64,000 bases of DNA, from positions 310,001 through 374,000 of the forward strand of contig CAWGMT010000015.1 in the NCBI GenBank assembly GCA_963823675.1. Reading direction: 5' to 3'. The stretch comes from CAWGMT01 sp963823675. Lineage in GTDB: Bacteria > Planctomycetota > Planctomycetia > Isosphaerales > Isosphaeraceae. The notes beneath the pieces are model-generated. The model had not been told where the DNA came from and searched no databases. It saw nothing but the letters and a program-made list of their open reading frames with translations. Both the position numbers and the translations under genes were made by a program. Positions 47,039 through 57,300 of the stretch are shown in pieces. The first letter of the stretch is position 1. Every line of letters begins with the position of its first letter.

Positions 47039-48620
47039 ATGTCCGGGGCACTGCGCTCTTCTGAGGGTGAGCTGTCGCGGCGGCAGTTCGTACGCCAGAC
47101 CGCTTTGACTTACTGGGCGGCGGCCGGGGCCGCGGGTTCGGGAATGCTGGCCTTGCCTGCGCCGGGGATGGCGCAGGAAGGGTCGGGGCCGGTCGATTGC
47201 GGACCGCCGCCACGGGCCAAGCCGCAGAGCCGCACCGGTGGAGAATCGTTCCCGCCGCTGCCACTGCCTGCCACTCCGCTGCGCCGCACCGAGAAGAAAA
47301 AGCCCCCTGCTCCCCCGTCGCTGATCGGCAAGATCGCGCTCGGGCCCGTGCGGTTTGTCCGCCGCGGTGCCGAGCGGGTGCAGTATCGCGACTGGATGAC
47401 CGACCCGGCCGACCTGGATAGCCTGCTGGCCTGGACCAACCAGAAGCTGGGCATCAACTACGGCAAGGCCGAGGCCGATTTCGAGCATTTCTCGTTCGAC
47501 CCGCGCGAGCTGCCCGCCCTGCTCTTCGCCGGCCACAATGCGTTTCAGCTTGGCGACGACGTTCACGAGAAGCTGGCCCGCTACGTCCTGGACGGGGGCA
47601 TGTTGATCGGCGACGCCTGCTGCGGCTGGAAAGATTTCAACGATTCGTTCCGCCGCGAAATTCAGGCCGATCTTCCCCGATCGACCGCTACGGAAGCTCA
47701 CGCCGGATGATCCCCTGTTCTCGTCGTTTTACAAACTCGGCAAGTTCACTTATCAAAAGGCCGATGGGTCGCGGTATGACGATGCCCCCTGCCTCGAGGG
47801 GATCAGCGTGGGGTGCCGGACCGCCGTGGTCTATTCGCCGGCCGACCTGACCTGCGGCTGGGACGGCCATGACCACCCCCGCGGGTTGCGGGTCGTCATC
47901 GACCAGGCGCGACAGATCGGCGCCAATTACGTGACGTACCTCTTGGGAAGCTACCAGCTCGGGCGGTTCTTGAGCACCACCAAGGTGTACCACGAGGCCG
48001 ACGCTCCCAGCCGCGACGATTTCGTCTTTGCCCAGCTCGTGCACGACGGCGACTGGGACCCCGACCCCTCGGCCGTCCACAATCTCCTGAAACACGTGCG
48101 CGACAACTCGACCTTGACCATCAAGTTCAAGAAAGTGAGCGTTCGTCCCAAGGACCCCAAGGCCATGGGCTATCCGCTGCTGTACATGACCGGGCATCAC
48201 GAGTTTCACTGGACCGACGAGGAAGCGGCCTGGCTCAACCGCTACCTGAAAGCGGGCGGGATGCTCCTGGCCGACGCCTGCTGCGGCCGGCTGGCGTTTC
48301 ACCTGGCCTTCGAGCGCGAGATCGCCCGGGTGCTGCCCGAGAACAAGCTCGAGCCGCTGCCCAACGATCACCCCCTCTACCACGCCCACTACGATATCGG
48401 CAGGGTTCAGTACACTCCGCGCGTGGCCGAGGACTTCGGGGCCATGAGTGCTCCCAGCTTATCGGGCATCTCCCTCGACGGGCGGCTGGCCGTCGTCTAC
48501 AGCCGGTTCGACCTGGGCAACGGTTGGGAACAATTTCCCCACCCCTACACTTACGGCTACTCGGATAAAGACGCGCTGGCCATCGGCACCAACGTGATAG
48601 TCACGGCTGTCACGCACTGA
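47039..48620 (+). CDS. Tat-exported protein with two DUF4159 domains, one frameshift
   Basis: Encodes about 526 residues. The N-terminus has the twin-arginine motif SRRQFVRQTAL followed by a hydrophobic stretch (WAAAGAAGSGMLALPAPG). Two DUF4159 domains follow: the first from about 47330 (RFVRRGAERVQYRDW, LDGGMLIGDACCGW) and the second from about 47820 to the end (LLYMTGHHEFHWTDEEA, KAGGMLLADACCGRLAF). They share the GGML..DACCG motif, so the protein is an internal duplication. A frame break at about 47675 is fixed by removing one C from CTTCCCCGATC. DUF4159 is a glutamine-amidotransferase-like fold often encoded with MoxR, DUF58 and BatA-like proteins. The next gene is a DUF4175-like protein, which fits that context. 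Folded export by Tat is inferred. Confidence 0.8.
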
Positions 48621-48901
48621 GTTTTGTAATTTGTCCTTTGTCATTTGTCCTTTGTCACCTGTTCGCCGTGACTCTGTCCTGGCGCGGGGGTGGCAATGGG
48701 TGCTGTCGAAACTCTGGTGGCGCCGGCATTGGGCTCGGCGCCGGGCAGAACGAACAACGAGCAGCGCGAATGATCGGGCTCTGGCTCGCGGCATACCGAG
48801 GCGGCCAATGACAGGATGATACCGGGCCGAGTACATCGGGACTAAGCTCGGCAACAGACAAGGGACAACGGACAAAGGACAACGGACAAAGGACAAACGC
48901 A
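48621..48901. repeat. TTTGTCC-type short repeats facing each other
   Basis: TTTGTCCTTTGTCATTTGTC lies at about 48630-48655, and the opposite orientation, GGACAACGGACAAAGGACAA, at about 48862-48897. The 280-base gap between two probably cotranscribed genes could therefore fold into a large hairpin. No gene is seen. Confidence 0.6.
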
Positions 48902-51900
48902 ATGTCTCCCCAAGCCGAAGCAGTGACATCGAGGCTGCGAATTACCCGGCGCTACTGGTGGACGTATTCGCTCTGGAGCGGGCTGATCCTGGCGACCTGT
49001 GCCTCGCTCGCGGTCCTGACGATTTTCGTGCTGGCCGACGCCCTCTTCAAGCTCCGCCAGGGAGCCCTCGCCGGCCTGTTCGCGGCGTGGGCCGTACTGA
49101 CTTTGAGCGCGCTTGTGTTTCAGGCTTTGCGCCTCAAGCGCGGCGCAGAACGCTAGCGGGCACCGCCCGCCGGGTTGAGCTCGCTTTTCCCGAGCTCGAG
49201 AGCCACCTGATCAATATCGTGCAGTTTGCCGAGCAAGACGGGGCGAGCCCTGCTCCGTTCCGCCAGGCCGCCCTGGCGCAAGCCGCCACGGCCGTTGCCG
49301 ACTTCCCTTTCGTCAGCGCTGCCTCGAAGGAAAGTCGCTGGCGGCGGTTTACCCTGTGCCTGCAAACGCCCCGCGACCTGGTCGAGTCGTGCCTGCTCCT
49401 GGCTGGGATCCTGATGCTCGTGTTGCTCTTGAACGGGCTGGTGCCGACCTGGGCGTCGTCGACACGCCGGCTGCTGCACCCGCTCTCGTACGTTCCTTCC
49501 GTGGGGTCGGTCAAGATCGTCAAGGTGAGTCCCGGTGACGCCGACGTCCGGATCGGGTCGAGCCTGCAAATCGCCGCCCAGATCGAAAACCCGGGCGGCA
49601 AGGCGCTGCCGGCGACCTTGTATATCCGCCAGGCGGACAGGACCGAATCGGCGATCGCGATGCTGCCCGACGAGAAGAGCCAGACCTATCTGGCAGCCCT
49701 CTCGCAAGTTCTGGCACCGCTGCAATACCGGCTCCAGATCGGCGACTCCCAGACCCGGCTCTTCCAGGTATCGGTCTACGAGAAGCCGACGGTCGCGCGG
49801 GTCGAAGTGACATACGACTTCCCGGCGTACCTCGAACGGCCCCGCGAAGCGGTGGAACACAACCACGCCGACCTGGAAGCCCCCCAGTTCACCCGCGCGG
49901 AGCTCAGGATCCATCCCTCGACTCCGATCGCTCGAGGCCATCTCCAGGTGGGATCAACAACCATCGAAGGCGAGGTGGCCGACCGTGGCATGACGCTGTT
50001 GGCCCAGTTGCTGCTCAAGGATACGACTACGTTCACGATTCACCTCTTCACGAGTGGAGGTCACTCTGACCCGGAGCCGCGCGTGAATCAGGCCAAGGTG
50101 CAGGCCGATTCTCCGCCGACTGTCCAACTGGTCGAGCCGGCGAGCGAAACCAGCGTGGCGGCCGGCGCCAAGCCTGCGATTGTCGTGCGGGCCAGCGATG
50201 ACTACGGGCTGGGACTGGTGCGCATCGAGGCCCGATCGGAGGTCGAGAGCGCTGCCAGGCCGCATCCCGAGGTGATGACCGTGGCGTCCTGGTCCAGGTT
50301 TGTCTCGTCGGGCGCGGTGCTCAACCATGCTCTCGACCTGGATCGAGGACGGTTCCAGCCGGGGCAGACCGTGTGGGTGCGCGCCGTGGCCCAGGATCGC
50401 CGCCGGATCGAATTGCCCGATCTGAAGCTGGGGCCGCAGGAATCGGCCACGCCCTGGCAAGCAATTCACATCGTCGCTTCCGAGGCCAAGGCGAAGGTCA
50501 ACTTGGCCCAGCTCGAGAGCCTTCACACCGCGCTGGCGCAGATCCTCAAGGACCAGCTCCGCGCCGGGTGGCTGCCGGCGGACTGGCGAAGCGAACCGAC
50601 CTAGCCGAGGCCGGCAAGCTGGCGGGAGAGGTACGGGCCGTGCAGACGTCAGTGCAGAAAGCGGCCGTCGCGGTGGTCAACTCGATCGGGCCCAGCGACG
50701 ATCCCGAACGGGTCACGATCAAGCGAGTGGTCAACAAATTGGCTTATGGCGATATGATCCATGCCGTGCGCCAGGCCGAAGGCCTGGAACACGTGACGGC
50801 CGGCGCCCTTCTGGCCCGTCCGTCGGCCGAGCTGATCGCCACGCAGGACAAGATCATCGACGTGCTCAAGCGGCTGCTCGGGGAGATCCGCCGCGACACC
50901 GCCGACTTGCTTGCCGAGATGGGAAAACGGCCTGCCACCGAACTGCCCGCCGACGTGAAGAGCAAGCTCCAGGAATTCAAGGACAAGCTCCAGGAGTTTC
51001 TCAAGCAGCAGAAAAAGGTGATCGATGCCACCGAGAACCTCGCCAAGAAGCCGGTGGACGATTTCACCGAGAAGGAAAAGCAGCTTCTCAAGGACATGGC
51101 GGCAGCCGAGGACGACTGGTCTCGCTTCATGGCCGATAAGCACACCGACCTGAGCAAGCTGCCGGAGCAGGATTTTTCCAATCCCAGCCTGCTCAAGGAG
51201 CTGGTCGAGGTCCAGACCGAGCTCAAGATGGCCAAGGACGCGCTGACCAAGAAAACGGCCGACATCGCCGTGCCGCTCGAGCAGCTTGGGGCCGAGATGG
51301 CCAAGGAGATGACCACCAACATCGAGAAGTGGCTTACCGACACGCCCGATCGTGAGCGCTGGAGCCAGGAAGAACCCCTCACGGACGACATGAAGGAAGC
51401 CCCGATGGCCGAACTGCCCAAGGAGATGGAAGATATCGTCGGCAAGTTGATGGAAGAGGAGGAAGACCTGTTCAACGAGATGGAGGATGCCTCGAGTAGC
51501 TGGATCGACTCGATCGACAAGGGGGCCGGCTGGGACGCGATGGACGGGCCGATCTCCAATAACAGCGCGCGCGGGGTGACTGGCAACCGCCTGCCCAATT
51601 CGAGCGAGATCGGCGGCCGCAGCGGCGAGGGCCGCCAGGGCAAATCGAGCGGCGAGTTCGTGGGCGACACGGCCGTCGGCAAGGGCGGTCGCAAGACCCC
51701 CAGCCGCCTGACTCCCGACCCCTTCGTGAAAGGCCAGGTCAAGGACTACAGCAAGGACCCGACCGGCGGTGCTAGTGGCGGCGGCAAGGAGAGCGGCCAG
51801 GGCGGCGAGGGCTTGCACGGCCCGGTTCCCAACCGCCCCCACCGCGATCTGGGCCGGCTGGCCGAGAAACAAGCTCAGCTCCGCAACAAGGCCGAAGGGG

Positions 51901-52271
51901 TCGACTTGCGTTTTCAGGTGCTCAAGTACCATCACACCGATCTGAAGAAGATGATCGACGTGATGGGCGCCGTCGAAGGCGACCTCAAATCGGGCCGCTA
52001 CCAGAGCGCCCTGCGCCACCGCGACGTCCTGCTCGAGGGCCTGGGCCAGGTCAAGTCGTACCTCAAGGGCGAGTTCCAAGTGCGCCAGGATCAAACCGCC
52101 AACCTGCCCACCGACATCCAGAAGGAAATCCTGGGGAGCATGCAAGAGCCGTCGCCCCGCGGCTGGGCAGAGCTCAACCGGCAGTACTTCGAGCGGCTGA
52201 CCTCCGCGCCCGGCGCGAGCGCTGAGAAACCTGCAACGGATGCTTCTAAAGCTCAGGCAACCAGAAAGTGA
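48902..52271 (+). CDS. Large DUF4175-like membrane protein, two frameshifts
   Basis: Encodes about 1,120 residues. The ATG at 48902 opens two membrane segments (WSGLILATCASLAVLTIFVL and a second near LFAAWAVLTLSALVF); a third follows at about 49395. The frame breaks at about 49150 and 50600 (one base missing at each). The middle (about 49500-50450) is made of Ig-like beta domains (VKIVKVSPGDADVRIGSSLQ, SDDYGLGLVRIEARSE), and the rest (50600-52200) is a long charged coiled coil with a Gly/Ser-rich linker at about 51600-51850. This layout matches the DUF4175-like proteins of planctomycetes and alphaproteobacteria. The genes around it (DUF4159 before, a secreted protein after) suggest an envelope-associated complex of the BatA/MoxR type. 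The role is not established. Confidence 0.7.
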
Positions 52272-52369
52272 GCGATCATGGGTCTCCATGCTGCTCCGCA
52301 GATTCCGTCGGGGTCGCTGCAAGCCCAGTCCAGCGATGCGACGAATTGCGCGGATAGGGCGTATTTACT

Positions 52370-52535
52370 CCCCCCCTTGATAAGGGGGGGCCAGGGGGGG
52401 TGGTCCCGGCACGATCAATCACTTCGCTGCGCCCTCTTCCCCCCTTGATAAGGGGGGGCCAGAGGGGGTGGTCCCGGCACGATCAGCCACTTCGCCGCGC
52501 CCTCTTCGCTCGCGCACCCCCTCGTATCAAGGGGG
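52370..52535. repeat. Two 68-bp tandem repeats with CCCCCTTGATAAGGGGG palindromes
   Basis: CCCCCCTTGATAAGGGGGG occurs near 52370 and 52439; the TTGATA cores are exactly 68 bases apart (52377 and 52445). Each is followed by GGTGGTCCCGGCACGATCA and CACTTCGC. A third inverted half (CCCCCTCGTATCAAGGGGG) lies at about 52516-52535, just before the next start codon. Confidence 0.75.
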
Positions 52536-52541
52536 AGAACA

Positions 52542-53819
52542 ATGGCGCAACCAGGGAAGCGTTACACCAACGCGGATTCACACCGCCCTCCTCGTCCTGG
52601 GCTTGGCGATCCTCGGCTGCCGTCCCGTCCTGGCCGGTCAGCCGGTCCAGAAGGGCTCGGCGGGTTCACCCCAGCGCGTGGTGATCCCGTTCGATTTCGA
52701 ATCGAAGTTCGACAACGGCGAATACGGCCAGAACATGGGCAACATGTTCTGGGCCAAGCTGAAGCGCCAGGGCGGGTTCATCCTGCCCGAGTCGATGCAG
52801 GAAGTACGCGACTGGTGCCAGCGGAATGCGTTTGTTCCGAGCGCCGATACGCCGCTCGGCCGGATGAAGGAGATCGTCGTGAAGGAGCAGGCCGGCGATA
52901 TCGGCATCTGGGGCAAGATCGAGCGCGTGCCGGGCTTCGAGGCCGACGTTTACGATCTCTCAATTAACATCGCCGACTTCACGGTCGATCCACCGCGTAT
53001 GATCTATCAAAAAAAGCGCGCACCCGGACCGTCAGCGAGATCCCCCACGTTTACGTGAAGGAAGCCCTCGACCGCCTCTATGGCCGGACGGCATCGGCTG
53101 CCGCGGGCCCCGATCCCAGGCTCCAGGAGCGGTGGGAGAAGGCGCCCAACCTGGTGAAGGGCGACTTCGAAAAAGGCCAAAGAGCCCCGCTGGGCTGGGA
53201 TAAGCTGCCGCACGACGTCACCTGGGTCTGGGACAAGCAAAAGAATGCCAAAGCCAGGAACCGGGTGATCCGCTTCACGATGGATGAAGACGTGGCCGGC
53301 ACCACGGGCGTACTGTATTACAGCGAGTTCTTCCCGGTCGAGGAGGGCGCCACCTATCGCTTTCAGTGCCGCTGGAAGACGACCGGCTCGGCCGCCAAGG
53401 TTTTCGTCAAGTGCTACGACGAGCTACCGACGGAGTTCCGGACGTCTTCGGCTGCCGATCCGGCCCAGACGGAGAAGCGCGAAGTCTACCGCAGCCAGCA
53501 GAACCTGCAAGGGAGTGCAGGAGTGTGGAACGTTCAGACCGAGGACTTCACGCCCCAGCACACCCAGTTTACGCCCCGGTGGGGCCGGGTGATGCTCTAT
53601 GCTTACTGGCCGGCCGGCATCGTCGAATGGGACGACGTGGTGGTCAAGCAGGTCGCGCCCCTGCCGGCTGGCAGAAGAGAAAAAGATCGCCGGCCATCTC
53701 TTGAGACGAAAGTACGCAGCCGCGAGATCGAGGAGCGCGAGCGATCGTTGCCGCCTGATGAAAACGTTCCCGCCAGGCACGAGCGATCCGCCGCCAAAAA
53801 GCCGGAAACGAAGCACTGA
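52542..53819 (+). CDS. Secreted hypothetical protein, two frameshifts
   Basis: AAGGGGGAGAACA precedes an ATG at 52542. After a few codons the frame must shift (about 52565) to reach the signal peptide IHTALLVLGLAILGCRPVLA. The first mature part (FDFESKFDNGEYGQNMGNMF, GRMKEIVVKEQAGDIGIWGK, VYDLSINIADFTVDPP) has an unknown fold. After a second break at about 53020 it continues (VSEIPHVYVKEALDRLYG) into a CBM-like domain (NLVKGDFEKGQRAPLGWDKL, TGVLYYSEFFPVEEGATYRF, AYWPAGIVEWDDVVVKQV). The end is basic and charged. It is the third gene of the DUF4159/DUF4175 set and is likely exported. If the start is instead a GTG or ATT near 52566, the first break is not needed. Confidence 0.6.
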
Positions 53820-53876
53820 GTTGAGAATCGCCCCTGTGGAAGACCGGCCTGAAAGGTCGGAGGAACCCAGCCCAGG

Positions 53877-54257
53877 GTGAAACCCTTGTGCGCTTTCGGA
53901 CAATCTCAGCTCACACGTGGTACAATCGCGCCGGAGATTCCTAGATGTCCAATAGTTCGGAACTTGCCGTTGTTCACTTCGTCGGACCGGAGAACGATCA
54001 TTGGCCATAACGATTCGGTTATCACGGCGAATGAGAAATTAGCTCGGCAAGTCAATCAGGAAGCCCGTGAGGATCCGAAATCGCCGTACGCGGGAAGGCT
54101 CGTGGGTATCGCCAACGGACAAGTCGTCGTGGTGGCGGACACGTGGAGGGAAGTCGCGGAGCGCCTGCGAAGAGTGGAGGCGGATCCGACGAAATGCTAC
54201 TGCATCGAGGCCGGCGCGGACTACGAGCGGGTGGAAGAAATCTGGGGGCTGGTTTGA
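53877..54257 (+). CDS. Small DUF5678-like protein
   Basis: The conserved part runs from about 54010 (ITANEKLARQVNQEAREDP) through YAGRLVGIANGQVVVVADTW to KCYCIEAGADYERVEEIWGL. It resembles the DUF5678-like small proteins that planctomycetes encode just before a retropepsin-like protease. The open frame reaches back to an ATG at 53877, but the first 40 residues do not look conserved, so the true start is probably close to 54000. Its TGA shares a base with the ATG of a protease remnant at 54257. Function unknown. Confidence 0.6.
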   Translation: MKPLCAFGQSQLTRGTIAPEIPRCPIVRNLPLFTSSDRRTIIGHNDSVITANEKLARQVNQEAREDPKSPYAGRLVGIANGQVVVVADTWREVAERLRRVEADPTKCYCIEAGADYERVEEIWGLV

Positions 54258-54316
54258 TGGCGTTTGCGCAATGGCCGGTTCACTACGACCGCCCCGTGAT
54301 CCAGGTCGTGTTGTGA
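54257..54316 (+). pseudogene. N-terminal fragment of a retropepsin-like aspartic protease
   Basis: Nineteen codons (MAFAQWPVHYDRPVIQVVL) followed by TGA. The ATG overlaps the preceding stop (TGATG). The text matches the start of planctomycete aspartic proteases that follow DUF5678-like genes, but the LADTGAG active-site region and everything after it is missing. The assignment rests on recalled family pattern and context. Confidence 0.5.
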
Positions 54317-54394
54317 TTCCTGTGTAAGGTTTCCTCCGCTCTCGCGTATAAGGGATTAACGGCAACCAATCCCGATCCGCGAGGGAGCCCGGCC

Positions 54395-57300
54395 ATGACC
54401 CAACACGAAACTTGCCCCAACTGCGGCGGCGAGATGCCCCCGAACGCCCCCCAGGGCCTCTGCCCGGCGTGCTTGCTTCAGCAGGGACTGGAGAGTCAGG
54501 GCGGGGATCGTCCTCGATCCACGCCGCCGAGCCCGTCCGACCCCGATGCAACAAACACCTTTCAACCTGGCGTTGAGCCGGAGATAGGCGAGGTCGCCGT
54601 CGAGCTCGGAACCAATCTGCACTACTTCGGCGATTACGAGTTGATCAGGGAGCTGGGCCGGGGCGGGATGGGCGTTGTCTACAAGGCCCGCCAGCTCAGC
54701 CTGAACCGTCCGGTGGCGCTGAAGTTGCTCAAATCCGACATCTTAGCCAGCGACGACGAGCGGCGGCGGTTCCAGAACGAGGCCGAGGCGGTCGCGCTAT
54801 TGGACCATCCGCACATCGTGCCGATTTTCGAAGTGGGCGAGCACGATCGACGCCAGTATTTCAGCATGAAGCTGGTCGGCGGCCCGAGCCTGGAAAAAAA
54901 ACTGGCCGCATACGCGGGCGACCCGAAGGCCATCGCGCGGCTGGTCAAGACGGCCGCGGAAGCCGTTCACCACGCCCATCAGTGCGGCATCCTGCACAGG
55001 GATCTGAAGCCATCCAACATCCTGCTGGACGAGCGGGGCGAGCCGTACGTGACCGATTTCGGCTTGGCCAAGCGGATCGAAGGCGACAGCGAGATGACCG
55101 TGTCCGGTGCGATCCTGGGCACGCCTTCGTATATGGCGCCCGAGCAGGCGTCGGGGCGGCGCGGCGCCGTGACGACGGCCACGGACGTGCACGGGCTCGG
55201 CGGGATTTTGTACTCGCTGTTGACCGGCCGGGCGCCATTCCAGGGCAAGTCGGTCGCCGAGGTCCTGGAAGCGGTCCGCGAGCTGGCGCCGCACGCGCCG
55301 TCGAAGTTCAGTGCGAGCATCCCGCGCGATCTCGAGATCATCTGCCTCAAGTGCCTCGAGAAGGATCCGCCGCGGCGCTACGCCTCGGCCCAGGCGGTGG
55401 CCGATGATCTGCATCGCTATGTTGCGGGTGAGCCGATCACAGCACGGCCGGCGAGTAGCTTCGAACGGCTCTGGCTGTGGTGCAAGCGGAACCCCAAGCT
55501 GGCGGCCGCGGTCGGCTCGACGGCGGCGGCTCTGGTGCTGGTGGCGGTTTTCGCGCTGCTTTACGCTGACCGCCAGTCGAAACTCGCGGCTGCAGAGGCC
55601 GAAAACCGCCGTAAGCAGTCAGAGGCCAACCGGACGATCACCAACCAGAACGACGAACTCGCCCGTAAGCGCGGCTCTCTCAGGATCTCTCAAGGAGTCG
55701 AACCGCCGTCTCGCTGCGATCTATTTCGAACGTGCCCAGACCGAATTTGAGAAGCAGCAGAACGGCGCGGGACTGGTCCGACTGGCCGCGTGCTGCGCGC
55801 AGCCACAGCCGCCGATGACCTTGGCTGGAAGCACACGGCCTTCGGCGCCATCTCCGCCTGGGCGCGGTATACCCCCAGTCCCCGCATGGTCATAAACTGT
55901 AACCACCGTGTTGAAAGAGTTGCATTCAGCCCGAACGGACGGACCATACTCATCGGCAACCGTGCGGAAGGAGTCTATGGGAACTATGCGGCTATACACA
56001 GGGGCATCCCAGAAGGCGGTGCTCAAACGGTGCGCCTCTGGGATGCCGTCACGGGCCAGCCGTGCGGTCCACTTTTGAAGTTTGAAGGCAAGGGGACAGT
56101 TCTCGCGTTCAGTCCCGACGCCCGGACGGTGCTTGCTTGCAACGCCGGGAAAGAGGGACAGGTTCAACGCTGGGATGCGGCCACCGGCCAGCCGTTCGCG
56201 CCGGCAATGGAGCTCGGCTGTCGGGCGCGGCTGCAGCCTTCAGCCCAGACGGCGGGACTCTGCTTATCGTAATGGCCGACGGGCTGGCCCTTACGAACAT
56301 CACCACCGGGGAGACCTTGATACTGATCCAAGGACCTGATGTTCCCTGGTACTCGGCGTTGGAGTCCAAACCGCCCTGGGAATCTGAGCTGGGGCGATTG
56401 AAACTCGCCCCCGGCGAGACTTTGGCCCAGGTTAAGACGCGCGGCTGGCCGCATTCCGGTACGGCATTCATTGGCGCTCAACCCCGGCGACATCGCGGGC
56501 GAACCCGGCCACGAGAATCGCTGGGAGAGAATCGGTCTTTCGCTTTGGGGGTATGAGTCGGGCTGCTTCGGCGGTGACGGACGGACTGTCCTGATCGGAG
56601 GAGGAGCGGGAGCGATCCTTGTGGACGTGGCCACCGGCATGCCTCGCGGCGCCCGACTCTTGGATCCAGTACCTTATGGCCTTCCCCACCTCAATCCCGT
56701 GCTCGCCATCGGCGCGAGCCGCGACGGACGCACCGCACTAACGATCAGCCGCGACGGGACGGTGCGGCTGTGGGATGCCGCCACCGGCCGGCTCCTCGGA
56801 GAGCCACTCAAATGCGAAGCTCTCGGCGATCCCGAGAGGAGGGTAGTCCTGGCACTCAGCCCAGACGGACGCACGTTGCTGACCGCAGAGGGCTATTTCC
56901 GATCTGCCAGCGGACTACGTGGGTCACGATGGTCAGGGAAAGATTACTCCGCGAGGTTATGGGATGCGGTCACAGGGAGCCCCGTGGGGAACCGCTAAAG
57001 CTCTCAGGATACGTCCGAAACAACGTCGTGGCGTTCAGCCCCGACGGCAAAACCGCGGTAACCGGTGGCGATGATGGCGACGTGCGGCTGTGGGACGCGA
57101 CGACAGGCCGGCAGGTTGGTTCGTCTTTGCAAGCGCGTTCGGCGCTGACTGTGCTCGCATTCAGCCGCGACGGGCGGACTCTCCTAACAGGCTGCGACGA
57201 TGGAGCGATATTATGGGATCTCGACTCACTCCAGTCGCTGGGGCCGCACCTGCACCACCTCGGGGGCGTGTCCGACGCGGTCTTTCAGCCCGGACGGGCA

